NCBI GenBank assembly: GCA_028622995.1
Contig: JAJQJQ010000022.1
Coordinates: forward strand, 62,001 to 126,000
Reading direction: 5' to 3'
From: Panagrolaimus kolymaensis
Lineage: Eukaryota; Nematoda; Chromadorea; Rhabditida; Panagrolaimidae
DNA length: 64,000 nt
The notes under the pieces are model-generated. The model searched no databases. It was not told where the DNA came from and worked only from the letters and a program-made list of their open reading frames with translations. This document shows positions 10,230 to 21,615 of this stretch, piece after piece (position 1 is the first letter of the stretch; every line of letters begins with the position of its first letter). The position numbers and the translations under genes were made by a program.

Positions 10230-11598
10230 ATGGAAGTCACAAATGGTATGGATAATGATGATGAAGACTCTGGAATTTTTGAATTAGGTCCTGATCACAA
10301 ATTATCAAATAAAGTTCCAAGAAATTCCATTCGACGTTTGGTACTGATCGATGGTTTCAATGTTATGCATGCTTTCAAAGAAGTTATCAAAGGCTTTCGA
10401 TGTACAAATTATGTTGATGAGTAAGATCTTTTTACCTCACTTCTCTGAAATAATTTTGAAGTAATTTTTCAGGCGAATGAATCCAATCATTTTGGTGCCA
10501 TTGGTGCTTAAATTTATGAAATGTGGATATATTGTACGAATTGTATTCAAAGAAATGCCTGAACATACCAAAATATCTGATCGCTATATCCTTGAGGTAT
10601 GATTTTAACTTTTTTGCTTATTTTTATGTCCATGAAAACTAACTTATGTAGCAGTAGCTAAACCTACAATATCGGCGGCTTTTGCTTTACAACCAGCTCA
10701 AAAAATTTACCAAGCAACTAAACCTGTAAATTTTGCCGTTGTTTCAATGGCTTTAATACTGTTGTATTTTGAAATTAACCTTAACAAGCTGCACTTAAAT
10801 CACCATTCGTTTCAGTTGTAGGGTTATCGGGATAAACGATGCCATTGATAAGCCAACCTAAAGTTTTAGCAATAGAAGCCGATGAGTTTCTCAAATTTTG
10901 TCTTTACAGCATGAATACTTTGGCTTAATATTTAAAATTTACAGTTAACTTTCTCTCTAACTATCAAATTTTAGGAGCTTGAAAGCTGTGGTCTATGTAT
11001 TTATTCTGATGAAAATAATCTTGAAGATGATGACGTTCTCATGCTGTACCTCGCAAAAACTATTGGAGCTGTAGTCATTTCAAATGATAAATTTCGAAAT
11101 CATTTTGACTATAAAGATGAAGCTGAATATAATAGAATTGAATATGGTAAAAGATTTCATAAGGATTTTAATCCTTTACTTTTGAAAGATGGTTTTCAGC
11201 TTCAGTATGATATCGAATTCTGTGATACTTGGGGTATGTCTTTAAACTTAATTTCCCTTTTCGTTAATTTTGTTTTTCGTTTTTTAGAAAAGTTGATTGT
11301 TCGAAAAGGTGATCAAAATTATGATCGAGTGGTAACAGGATATGAAGATTTTGAACAAATTCGTCCAGCACATTTTGAAAGAATTTTACTTCTTCAACTT
11401 TACATTTATTCTTCATTTCGATATATTTATAACTTTGGACTTCCACCTCAAGTTAATTTTTTACCTGAAAATGAAGACTTTCCAATGATATGGGATGATT
11501 TTGTGAAAGCTTATAATGTTCCTGCAGATTATCATAAAAATGATTCAGATGATGACGATTTCAACCCATTTGATTATGATTATGAATGGAATCCTTAA
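10230..11598 (+). CDS. NYN/Zc3h12a-type (Regnase-like) RNase domain protein
   Basis: Four exons (10230-10420, 10473-10596, 10975-11233, 11288-11598) join in frame. The protein begins MEVTNGMDNDDEDSG. The catalytic NYN domain follows: RRLVLIDGFNVMH corresponds to the 'VVIDGSNVA' strand with the first metal-binding aspartate. KISDRYILEEL is the family's 'TDQHILEEL' helix. LEDDDVLMLYLAK supplies central acidic residues and VVISNDKFR is the 'GIVVSNDNYRD' motif. These residues form the Mg2+ site of PIN-like nucleases that cleave RNA. No CCCH zinc finger is visible, unlike mammalian Regnase-1. The C-terminus is acidic (NDSDDDDFNPFDYDYEWNP). The domain spans about residues 30-150 of about 295. Intron 2 (378 nt) is unusually long for this gene. 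An AATAAA lies about 95 nt after the stop. It may be cytoplasmic mRNA decay machinery, by family. Confidence 0.85.
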
Positions 11599-11918
11599 AT
11601 TTCTCTTTAATTATTACTGTTTTTCCTTTTTTTGTTATTGTTTTGACTTTTTGTTTGCTTTGTGCCATTTTTTCATTGTTACATATTTTATTTAATAAAT
11701 TTTGTTTTTTTCTTTGTGTGTTTGTTTGATTTTCATACTTTGCTATCGCTGAGCAGTTAAAAACTTTCTTCTTATACTAATATCCTTTGTCAGAAAAATA
11801 CTTGGATAAACATTTACAAAACAAAGCTTTCAACAACAACGAAAAAATACTTTTACAAAAATTTTATTACACATACAAAATTAATACATACATACAATAA
11901 TCTAAAAGAGATGTTAAC
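11599..11918. other. Convergent 3' intergenic region
   Basis: This region holds the 3' ends of the NYN RNase gene and the pseudokinase gene. AATAAA for the plus-strand gene is at about 11694. Nothing else is seen. Confidence 0.6.
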
Positions 11919-14285
11919 CTAATTTTTCTTCATTTCATTTGTAGACTTTTCTTCCATTTTCGCATCCTTCTTTTCTGAAGCTGTAACAAGTTTGGTTGGA
12001 GTTTCCGCCGGAGTTTTAGATTCATCTGGTGCTTGAGCTGGTTTAGCAACAACAGGAGCATGCTTCTTTTTCTTTAGAGAAGCTTCTTTTGGAGTCGAAT
12101 CATCATGACGTTGTTTGGCTTTTTGAACTTTTGAATTTTCATTCTTGGATGATTCGGTTGTTTCTTTCTTTGATGATTCAGGTTGAACAATGTCCCTTTT
12201 GGAGGTAAAATTGGCATATTCCTCTACTTCAGCAGCCATAGTTTTCTTTGGTTTTTTCGAAGCCTTTGATTCTTTTTGATTGGGATCTGCATCAAAACCT
12301 TGATATCCATCTTCATCTTGAGTTTGTTCAGCTGCCATTGCTTTTTTATCTTTAGAGACTTTTGATACCTTTGGAACTTTTGATAGCTTCTTATGGAGTT
12401 CAGATTCAGCATCGACATCATTTTTCTCATCTTCATCTTGAGTTCGTTGAACACTTGAAGCTTTGCGAGGTTGTTTATTTCCAACTTTGGATTTACCTTT
12501 TGCCTGAAAAATAATTTTAAGTAACATTGTAACAGATTCAAAACTATTTGCAGGAAAATAAAACTCACATCCGATTTTTTTGATAATACAGCAACAAAGA
12601 CATTATTATTTTCATCTTCATCTTGAGTTCGTTGAACACTGGAAGCTTTTCGAAGTTGCTTTTGTGGAGATTTTCCTGTTGAAGGTTTCAACTAAAAAAC
12701 AGGTATGTTAAAACGTTCAAAAACAAAATAAAAATACTTCAAAGCGTTTCTTGGCAATTTCCATTTTTTCTTTACGCCTTGCATCAAACACTAATTGCCG
12801 CATTTGATTTGTTTTTCCATCAGAAGAAGGTTCCCAATCAAGAGGAGCATGGAAATCAGCTTTGATTTTCATTGCAATTTCGTGGATCTTTCTCATAACA
12901 AACGCAAAATCAACTTTCTTCATTATTTCAAATAATGGTGATTCAATGTAATTGACAATAGCGACAATGTATGGCTTAAGAACGCCCCAATTTTGCTGAT
13001 CTAAAACGAAACCATTGTTAGAAGCTCTCAAAAGACGTCTAAAACTTACATCCAAAGTTGAAGAAATGATTTTTCTTTTCAAAGATGATTCTTTCATTTT
13101 TGGCATGTTCAGAAGCAGTATACAATGGAGTTGTTTCATCTCTTGCACGATTCCAATCATCTTTCCATGGAAGAAAACCAGGATTAAAACAATACATCGC
13201 AGTGTACAACCATGATTCAAGATCATTCATTGGTGTTAATACTTCTCCCATATGATAATCTCTTGAAGCAAAGAGAATTGATTTTGTTGAATATTTGTAA
13301 TGAACATTCATTCTTTGCCTAAAAAATTGAGACGTTAATAACATTAAGAAAATGGTTTATAAACTCACGGAATTCTAGTTATAACACCATCATCGATATG
13401 TTTATAAGCGATATGGAAGCCAATAATATAAATTGTTCGATGATTCGCATTCAAGCCAACAAGAAAATTTGATGGACATACTTCGCAATGAATGTAACCA
13501 TGTTTATGAACATCATGAACAGCTTCCAAAGTTTGTGTAGCAATGAAAAGAGAAGTTGGTTGAGAGAATTTTCCTTCGACTTTCTTCATAACATCTTCCA
13601 AAGTATCACACCAAGGTAAACGAATCATAAATTGATTTTTACGCCATTCACTAACGTCCAATAATTCCAAGAAGTGGCTTTGATGTTCATACTTTTCTTG
13701 AGCATATCTGACAGCGAGAAGAAATTCAATTTCACGCTGAAAAAAATAAGAAGATATAAAACTTAGAAAAAATGCTTTGCGAGTAGGAGATCAAAAAAAA
13801 CAACAAAAAACACTTACTTGCAAAGTAGGACCTTTACCAGTCTTTTTGTGTCGATCATAAGTTTCAAATTTGACGAAGTAAGTACCAGCTTTATCCCTCC
13901 ATTTATAACTTCGACGACCAATTTGTTGATCAGCAGCAAAATCATGCTTTTTTGTTTCAATCATACATAGTGTTGGTAGTGGAGGATCTTCATAATTTCG
14001 AAGCCAGAAAGACCATACAGGCCAATAAGCAATTGGCAATAATTGACCATAAGTTTTTAAACCAAGTATTTTACTTTCATATCTTATTGCAGGAATATAA
14101 CATTTTTCAATATTTTCTAATGTATTTGTTGCATAACTTCCAGCAAGACATATTTCATATGGTATTGGTTGATGATAATTGTTAACAAAATCACGAGCTA
14201 TTTCATATTTTGATTTCTTTGGAAGTTCTTTTGATTTATGCTTCTTATGATGTTGTTGTTGTTTTTTTGCTTCCGTTGTTGGCAT
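11919..14285 (-). CDS. CK1/TTBK-type pseudokinase with lysine-rich tail
   Basis: Six exons join on the minus strand: 14285-13818, 13736-13369, 13318-13050, 13000-12738, 12692-12569 and 12503-11919. The N-terminus has a histidine/lysine stretch and a 140-residue region of unknown type. The kinase-like domain then shows the casein-kinase-1 pattern. TYFVKFE corresponds to the 'VAVKVE' lysine strand, and VHDVHKHGYIH leads into CEVCPSNFLVG, where CK1 enzymes have RDIKPSNFLIG. The catalytic HRD is therefore HCE, the following lysine is cysteine, and the DFG position reads IGF (YIIGFHIAYKH). NDLESWLYT matches the CK1 'DDLESW.Y' helix. Catalysis is not expected, so a scaffold or binding role is inferred. 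The last two exons encode a charged tail in which RKASSVQRTQDEDE occurs twice, from an exon-level duplication. Nematodes are known to have large CK1/TTBK-like families. Confidence 0.78.
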
Positions 14286-14628
14286 GTTTGAAGTAGCGCG
14301 ATATCTAAAACATTACAAAAAGCATCCAAGTCATAAAAATAAAAAAACTTATCTTCCAATAAAGCATAAACGATGATTGAACAGCATTTTATACACTGAA
14401 AAAAAAGAGTAATAGTTATAACATATCTTAGTAAAACAAATATTTTTCCTTCTAATTCGATAAAAAAAGCATTCATTGCTGTAAGAAAGAAAAGAATGAA
14501 AAAATATTCATTCTAAAAAACCTTAAAAAAGACTATATAAACCAAAGAGTTGCAATGAAAAGCGTTCATTCTTTTCAAAAAGCATTTATCAAACGACGTC
14601 GTTTATCTGTTATTCAACCTGAAAGAAA

Positions 14629-15036
14629 ATGGAAGAAGATAAAAAAGCTGAATTCAAAAAATTGCTTCACCACTATCAACAAGGAAAAGCAAAGGACGGT
14701 ATTGCTGCAACACCAAATGTTCAACATCATCATGAAACTCGTATTGCAAAATTAGAAAATATGTTGAATTTAATGGTAAAGAAGTGTGAAGATGTTAAAA
14801 CTGAATCCGATAAAAAAATCAAGAAGATGGAAGCTAAGTTACAAAAATATCAATTACAATATCAAGAAATTCAGGCAAAGGTGATCGATGAAGTTGTTGG
14901 TCTTATTGACTACAAGATTAAAAAACATGATGGTGGTGGAATGGAAAGTCTTCGGGATGAAATCTTTATGGTAAAGAAACGTTTGGTCAATGTTGAAAAG
15001 AGTATCAAACTCGATGGAACTTTCGACAAAATTTAA
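14629..15036 (+). CDS. Short coiled-coil protein (135 aa, single exon)
   Basis: The ATG at 14629 opens an uninterrupted frame ending in TAA at 15036. The protein is lysine- and glutamate-rich. Heptad-like leucine and isoleucine spacing runs from about residue 38 to 95 (KLENMLNLMVKKCEDVKTE, KKMEAKLQKYQLQYQEIQAK), with a second helix near the C-terminus. No signal peptide, membrane segment or known domain is seen. An AATAAA lies about 45 nt after the stop. It is arranged head-to-head with the pseudokinase gene, 340 bp apart. Function is unknown; it would be a soluble, oligomerising protein. Confidence 0.65.
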   Translation: MEEDKKAEFKKLLHHYQQGKAKDGIAATPNVQHHHETRIAKLENMLNLMVKKCEDVKTESDKKIKKMEAKLQKYQLQYQEIQAKVIDEVVGLIDYKIKKHDGGGMESLRDEIFMVKKRLVNVEKSIKLDGTFDKI

Positions 15037-16254
15037 GTTAATGATGTATATAGTGTAAATTTTTAATTATGTATATATAAATAAACATTTCTTTCGATTC
15101 ATTGTTTTCATTCGTTCTTTAAGGAGGTTTAGGAGAAGATGAACATTTCGGGTGGGAGTAGTTCCAAAACATTATGGCAATTTAGAAAAACAATCTTTTA
15201 AATTGTTTTGGAAAAAGCCGATATCTTTTGAAATTTCGCAGGCTTCAAACATTGGTGAAAAGATTGAAATCCATTGTTATCCTTATTGCTGATCTAAAAA
15301 TTCATAGTTAATTGTTCGTCTTCTTTATTGCTTTCTTCTTCAATGTTGAAATTGCATAAAGTAAATATGCACATAATCGAAGCCTAAAAATTTGTTTAAC
15401 GGACACACATTCTGGTAAACTAAAAAACAAACGATTAATTAAACCACAAACAGCAAAAGGGACAAACCTTTTTCCAACATCGAATTTAATCAAAAGAGTT
15501 GATGATAATCGTTTATAATAAGTTTACTATATTACAATAAAGCTAATATCAATGGAAGTTATTCAATTGGTGATGAACCAGGGAGTAGTTTATAAATGTT
15601 CTCAAAATATGGCTAAATTAAATGTTAATTCATAGGTAAAAAAGGTTCAACAACTTCAATGAGAGAAGTTGCAATCAATAAAAGCTAATTGAAAAACGCT
15701 CGCTTGAACAGCTCGTCGTTAAATGGAGTCAGTACGAACATAAAGGACGAGCAATATCCACAAAAGTTGATAAATGCGCTGTACTATCATATGATTCTTT
15801 AGCAGCTTCTAATACATCATTTTTAAGAATATTGGACTTATGGTTAATATAAAATTACAAAAATAATAAACACGGTATGATCGTAAAATAACTGGGGATA
15901 CAACTTTAAATGGCAGTAATCGAAGAATAAAATGCATATGCATAGCTAATTGAAATAATATGGATAAAAGTCAAGAAGTAAAAAAGTTAGGTTTCAGTCA
16001 AAACTAACAACTAATGAAAAAAAATTTGTCAAATAGCATACGGTAGAAGTGATAATTATCGTGACAAGACACAAATGAATTTAAAATTATTAGAAGGTGA
16101 AAAAATGTTCAACGAAAAAAATATCTTTCGCTTCAAGTCCTCAACGTTCATTTGATTTTCAACTTTTGTGTAATGATGATTTTTCCATTTGAATCATCAA
16201 CAACAAAATCAACAAACATCTTCTTTTAAAATATTTATTCACAGCAAAAATAAA
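15037..16254. other. Region without an intact gene
   Basis: Scattered coding-like scraps are present on the minus strand, for example a stretch near 15770-15850 reading DVLEAAKESYDSTAHLSTF before a stop. They do not join, and I cannot assign them. This may be decayed sequence related to the adjoining coatomer-beta remnant. Confidence 0.4.
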
Positions 16255-16696
16255 ATTATTCCACAATTTTTCATCTAGCATCATAACGAACAACAGGTGA
16301 TTAAGAGTGAAGCAAATTATAGATACAATGAATAAATTGAGCGCCTCCATTTGGATTTGTGTGACAGACTTTATAAACAAGCTCAATGATAACAAATAGG
16401 AGGATATCGGTGAAATTGTTAATTTAATATTGCTTCAAGAGCCGGGCTTGAGTAAGCATGATGAAAGCATTACGCTCGCATGAAGCATCTTGCGCATTTT
16501 CAAAATATTCGTAAATAATTTCAAGCGCATCATAAATAAAAAATGATTGATAAATTGTAAGAATAGCCAAAACAGCATTGCGACGAACAAAAGAATGCTC
16601 AAGGCAAGCTTTAGTAACAGGCATCAAAGGTTCAAGAAGCACAGGTTGTTTAAGTTTGCAGAGAAAGCGCAAAGTTGAATCACGAATGGTTTTCAT
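16255..16696 (-). pseudogene. Coatomer beta subunit (COPB1-type) remnant
   Basis: The minus-strand frame reads [20 protein letters not shown], then [32 protein letters not shown] and, after a stop, [19 protein letters not shown] with [11 protein letters not shown]. This follows the HEAT-repeat region of beta-COP (family: [55 protein letters not shown]). Small internal deletions are visible: three residues in CLEHRHSYVRR and several after 'IY.SF'. In-frame stops occur after LLKQY, LLHS and YDAR. The segment has no introns. In cells beta-COP is a COPI vesicle coat subunit. This copy is a partial, possibly retrotransposed pseudogene, and the parent gene is not in the window. Confidence 0.82.
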
Positions 16697-17662
16697 TTTA
16701 TTTTGTCCTTTGTTTCTTTAAAATATTTTTTAGCAACCTGGTTTTCATCCTGTTTGTTTTAGGAAATCTTGAAAACAACCTTTTTTTAAATTGCTCTTTC
16801 AATTTGTCTTCATTCATTCTTTATTTTTTTTTTTTTGCTTTTCTTTTTCCTTTTTTTGATGAGGAGAAAGAACGACAACCAAAAACAAAGGAATAATTTT
16901 TATTAATGGACGGAGCACGAAAGTAAGAAACATAACTTCAGCGAAAAATTGCAGTATTTTTTGTTTGAGAGGATTCTCCTCACAGCAACCATTTTTGCCA
17001 TTAAAAAAACAAGTAAAGAAAAATTTTTTTTTAAACTCTCTCATCACATAACAAACTTTAACACTTTCTTTACCACCGCTTTCGAAAGAGTACCATTCAT
17101 TTATCTCTCTTTTTTTTGTGTTGTTTTATGATGCTGAAAGCGTGGCCATTTTTGAACTTTAGTGACTCAACAAATGTTTTTTTCTTCTTCCGTGAGTTTG
17201 AAAAAAGTCTAACGGATGTGAGTTAGTGGTTATTTTTTTGTTTTTTTTTGGCATTTTTTCAGTCTATAAAGAATGGGTTATTTACATAAGCAATTTTGTT
17301 ATAAAAACAGGTAAAAAAATAGATCGATGACCATATGTGGGCAGCTTTGTGTGAAAAAAATTTTGTTTTCAGGCCCGAAGATAGAGAGACGAAAAGGCCA
17401 TCCACGTTGATTTTAAAAAAAATTTTCTTTTGACCAACTCAAAATTGATGAAGTTACAGATTGATTAATCGAAGCCATTAAAAAGTGTTAAAAATTTTTT
17501 AATGTTTTTTGATTTGAAAACTTTTTTTTATCACAAATTCTTTTTACTCGTGATGTTCAAAACACAAAAATTGTTTAATGTTTTATTTATAAATTTTCGT
17601 CGATTTTCTATATTTACTAGAATAATGAAACCCTTATCAATCAAATAATAAAGCTTTAACTG
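16697..17662. other. AT-rich intergenic region
   Basis: Contains long T and A runs and no supported gene. A GC-poor tract with many TTTTTT runs covers 16700-17280. Confidence 0.5.
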
Positions 17663-18287
17663 TTGGTGGATGTTAAGGGACAGGAAAGTGTGATTTATTA
17701 TCAAAAAATTTGGAAAAAAAACATGCGATTACACTTCCATAACAATAATGAATACATCAGCGATCCTTTAACATTCATGAACGTTGACCAAAAATTTATC
17801 ACTAAACCTGGTTATCTCAAACGCGCAAATCAAATATATTTTTGGGATTCATGTCACATGTGTAATGGAAATTCATGGTGAACAAGGTGGAATGCACATT
17901 TAAAAGAAGACAAAAAACATAAACCATTAGTCAGAAAAGCAAAGAATGCAGCAGAATATGGAAGAGTAGCTAAAGCAGTAAAAGTTACAGAATTTTTGGA
18001 AAAAATTGGCGGAGATGCTTTGGTAAGTACTTTTTAATCTTTGAATAAAACACAAAAAACGCGAGGATTCGAAATATTTATCTTTTTTTATAATACTTAA
18101 CTCCATTCCAAACTTTTGTGATCCCAAGTATTTTATATTCTTCAAAAACTTATTGAAACTAAATTTTTTTTTCTAGTCAATGGCACTTGAAAACTGTTAT
18201 TCTATTCCTCCACCTCAATTCAATGAGAATGATGATGATGAAGGCAAAACTCATTCATTCAGCAATCAAGCTGCCAAAACTCCGTAA
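17663..18287 (+). pseudogene. Broken gene with a U1/matrin-like zinc-finger pattern
   Basis: A coding-like stretch (to 18022) is followed by a GT-AG intron and a second exon (18177-18287) ending in TAA. Around 17850-17920 it reads YFWDSCHMCNGNSW, stop, TRWNAHLKEDKKHK. That is C-x2-C...W..H...K.H, the layout of U1/matrin-type C2H2 fingers. A single TGA at 17879-17881 breaks the finger. Downstream is RKAKNAAEYGRVAKAVKVTE and an acidic tail. No ATG start is obvious; the open frame begins upstream of a TTG at 17663. The intact reading on both sides of one stop suggests a recent pseudogene, a sequencing error or recoding. The kinase gene starts 270 bp downstream on the same strand. Confidence 0.5.
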
Positions 18288-18558
18288 TCCTTTAATCCAA
18301 CAACCCAAACGTTAACGAAGTATGAACACTATTTTAAATTTTTTTAATTTTTTTCTGATGTGCATTTTATTTAAAAAAAACTTTTTCTTGAATCTTGTGT
18401 CTATCCTTTGTTAGAATTACTGAGTGATGTAAGATTACATTTCAAAAAATTATTCGTCTTTATAAAAATTTAAAAATCAAATAAAATAAACCATAGAAAA
18501 AAATTTCTTCCAATCTACAATCAATTTATTTGTTTTTTTTTTATCTTCGTAATGAAAT

Positions 18559-20256
18559 ATGCCAAAAATAGAAAATCCTGATGAAAATCTTTTGAAGCTT
18601 GAAGGAAAATGGTTCATTTATAACAACGAATGTAAATACGATTCTAAAACTATTAGGTAAGTTTTTTTATGAATTAACTTATTGCTTGCATAAAGCATTT
18701 TTTAAATTATTGAAGTTTTACTATTTTTTTTTAATTATTTAGATATTTTCCGATTTTCATCGAGTCCCTTTTTTTGATCCAAAATTTAAATTCCAAAAAT
18801 TCATTTTTTTCTCCGATTGTTAAATTTATTTTGCTACTTTTTAATTTTAGAGAAGCTGCCAAGAATGTTTGTGATAAAATGTTAAATGATCGAATAACTC
18901 AACCAAAATGTGTGAACGGTGGTGCATTTGGTGATATATGGACAATTCGTTTGGATAACGAAGAAGATAGCTTTTATGTCTGCAAACTTATAACCAACTT
19001 GAATTTGAACGCAAGAAGTGTTATAGAAGAATTCAATGTTTTATCTCGAAATGAATGTGAACAAATACCAAAATTGTTTTATAGCGGTTTTGGTAAAGAC
19101 TTTAATAAATGGTGTTTAATGATGGAAGCTGTCGAAGGTGGCAATCTGTTAGATTTGATTTACGATAGGTATAATAACATCGAAAATAAAGAAGTTGCAA
19201 AAAAATTTATTGCTTATGAATTGGCTCTTGCTTTGGAATATTTACATAAGAAACTAAAACGTACACATGGGTAAGTCTATTTTTAACTTTAAATTAACTT
19301 AATAAAATTGTTCATAATCAAATTTGATAGTTAATATTACGAAAAAGTTAAAATAAAATCTTTATTAACCGTTAAATAATTATTCCATATCATTTTTTAT
19401 ACTTTGGTTTTTTGTTTTCTCGGGAGGACTAAGGACGAAAACAGACAACCTCGTTGCAATAATTTCGAATATTACAATAAAAAAGAAAAAAGTGTAAAAT
19501 AAATTAAGTATTAACCAAATATAAGAAATAAAAAATAAATTTGCCCTAAAATTTAAAATTTTTTTGTCAAACGAAGTATTTTTTTATTTGATAAAAACTC
19601 CATAAAAATGAACATAAACCTATTATCGTACTCGTAATTTTTACCACACAAAAAAAATTAACTAATTTCTTTTCAGTGATCTCAAACTTAACAATGTCGT
19701 TTTAACAAAAGATGGTCATGTTCGTCTTATTGATTTTGGACTTTCTCGAAGTGTTGATCCTAAAGAACGAAAATGTGATTCTAAAGGAAATCCACTACCA
19801 CTTCCTCGTCAAACTGCTAAATATGAAGCTCCTGAAGTTTCGGAAAAGAGAATAGATGCTGGTTTGGCTTCTGACTTATGGTCATATGGTATCATTGTTG
19901 GATATTTATATCAAAGAAAAAATCCATTTGATGTGACTGATCTTGAAGATGATTCCGTAGTTCGAGAAAATATGAAAAATAAACCTCCATATCTTGCTGA
20001 GATAAAGGATAAAGCTGCTAAAGAATTTATCCGTGGACTTTTGAAGCTAGAACCAAGTGAACGTACTTCTGATTTAACTGGTCATGAATTTTTTAAATCC
20101 ATTAAAGAAAGAAAAAGAAAATCATCAACATATAAACCTGGAAAAATTATAATGGAAGAACAACGACCTAAAAAATCTGTACTTTCTAATGATGTAGCAA
20201 AAATCTTCCTTGTAAAATTAGCACTTAGATTGCCATCTGCTAATTATCGTCCATAA
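18559..20256 (+). CDS. Serine/threonine protein kinase, paralogue 1
   Basis: Three exons (18559-18656, 18851-19270, 19677-20256) give about 365 residues. Visible kinase motifs in order are a glycine loop (VNGGAFGDIWTIRL), the ATP lysine (FYVCKLI), the alpha-C glutamate region (SVIEEFNVLSR), a hinge (CLMMEAVEGGNL), the catalytic loop HGDLKLNNVVL, DFGLSRS, APEVSE (the APE motif) and SDLWSYGIIVGYLYQRKNPF. The HRD arginine is glycine, but the catalytic aspartate, the lysine and asparagine after it, and DFG are kept, so activity is plausible. The loop and DFG-LSRS style resemble AGC/S6-kinase-like enzymes. Intron 2 splits HG|DL and is about 400 nt, roughly 330 nt longer than in paralogue 2 at 28921-30330. 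The coding part ends in TAA immediately before a GTAAGT donor. Confidence 0.88.
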
Positions 20257-20305
20257 GTAAGTTTTTTATATATTTTATTCAAATGTAACACATTTTTTAT
20301 TTTAG

Positions 20306-20407
20306 TCTGATCGCGATGTCTCAACTGCTTCATTACCATCAAATATTGTCTCTTCAACTCATCGCTTTAATATTCCAATTTCGCTTGATGATAGTTTTAA
20401 TTGTTGA
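20306..20407 (+). other. Conserved exon after the kinase-1 stop codon
   Basis: The TAA of the kinase lies directly before a GTAAGT donor. A TTTTAG acceptor at 20305 opens an exon reading DVSTASLPSNIVSSTHRF and ending at TGA 20407. The same arrangement is present after kinase 2 (exon below 28872, DVPTASLPSNIVSPTHRF). It is either a 3' untranslated exon or an alternative C-terminus reached by another donor. Confidence 0.5.
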
Positions 20408-20671
20408 TGAACTTTATGCTTTTGGATTATTTTATGCTGCAATAATAAATGATTTCCTTCCATTCATCTCAAAAAACCTGGCGACTTATTCTTTGCTATT
20501 TTATGTGATAAAACACAAGCCATCTCTCAGGAACGCGATTTATCACTTTATTTTATCATTTCTAGTTGAAAAGAAAACTATTATTTGAAACAAATTTTTT
20601 GCAGCTTAGAAATCTTCGAAAGAAAGGACCTATCGTTCATTAAAAAAAGGCGGTTTATCGAGGGTTAAACT

Positions 20672-20820
20672 TAAGGGTGGAAACGGGACGGGACTATTTT
20701 CAAAATCCCGTCCCGGTCCCGTCCAGTCCCGGGACCGGGACGGGACGAAAAGCTTGGTCCCGGGACGGGACGGGACGGGACGGGACGGGACATGAAAAAG
20801 TCGTCCCGTTTCCACCCTTA
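20672..20820. mobile_element. hAT-type MITE (149 bp) made of GGGAC repeats
   Basis: Termini TAAGGGTGGAAACGGGAC and its inverse bound the element. Direct 8-bp duplications GTTAAACT flank it exactly (20664-20671 and 20821-20828). The interior is tandem GGGAC pentamers on one arm and GTCCC on the other around an AAGCTT centre. Eight-bp duplications and a TARGGGTGG end are typical of hAT elements. It has no coding capacity. Confidence 0.88.
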
Positions 20821-20879
20821 GTTAAACTTCATAGCATTCGTAATGTTGCCACAATTGCTTAAAAATAATAAAGGAAGGA

Positions 20880-21010
20880 GGGAAAAATAAATTTTGTAAA
20901 TCTGCTTTAAATTCAACGTTTAAGTTGCTACACTAGAGAAACGAGTCGTGGGTTGCTAAAATAAAGGCAAAGTTAAAAACTATAATGATTTTTGATCCAC
21001 GCCCAAACCT
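20880..21010 (+). repeat. Diverged single unit of the 148-bp satellite
   Basis: Shares the order TTCAACGTT...TTGC.ACA..., a GGGTTGCTAAAATAAAGGCAAAG block and a GATCCACGCC end with the array at 1-870. It is a solo, degenerate copy. Confidence 0.65.
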
Positions 21011-21615
21011 CGACGAAATTGTGCATCAAAAAAATGGACCCAATGCAAAAACAAACTCTTATAAATGCAAAAAAAGACTGCTGACTCCAAGGATGTCAAG
21101 TTTTATTAACTTTAAAAAAATTATGGTTTAAAATCGCGATAATAATTTTAAAAACAATGCTCTAAAGCAAACGCCTTCCATAAAATGGAGAAATTTTCTT
21201 TGATGTTGGATGATTTAGTTAATCACTAATTTTAGTAAAGTTTTTATTCTTGTTATTTATTCTTTTAAAATAGTTCCTTTACCAATAACACATTTTTCAA
21301 TAATCAATTTAAGTGATTCCAAAAAAATTTAAAATTGGTTGATGTTTTCAATGATTCAACATTGAAAAGTATTGAAATCTAAAAAATCAGTTTCTCTTAA
21401 CCCTTCTACTAAGCTGGGAATCTTACTAACGCTGGAAGCCCATCAATATCAATTTCTTCAGTAAAAGAAAAAACCAAAACTTGTGAATTCAAATAAACTG
21501 AAGTAGCAACATTTTTAGAAATTTTGTCGGTTGTTAGTTAAAAAATATATTTTTTTCGTAATTTTCCAATTTCACTCAATACAATGGAACATAAATCAAA
21601 CGTTTGATTTCTTGT
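21011..21615. other. Intergenic, nothing identified
   Basis: AT-rich sequence without a supported exon. It is the 3' flank of the split gene on the minus strand. Confidence 0.5.
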
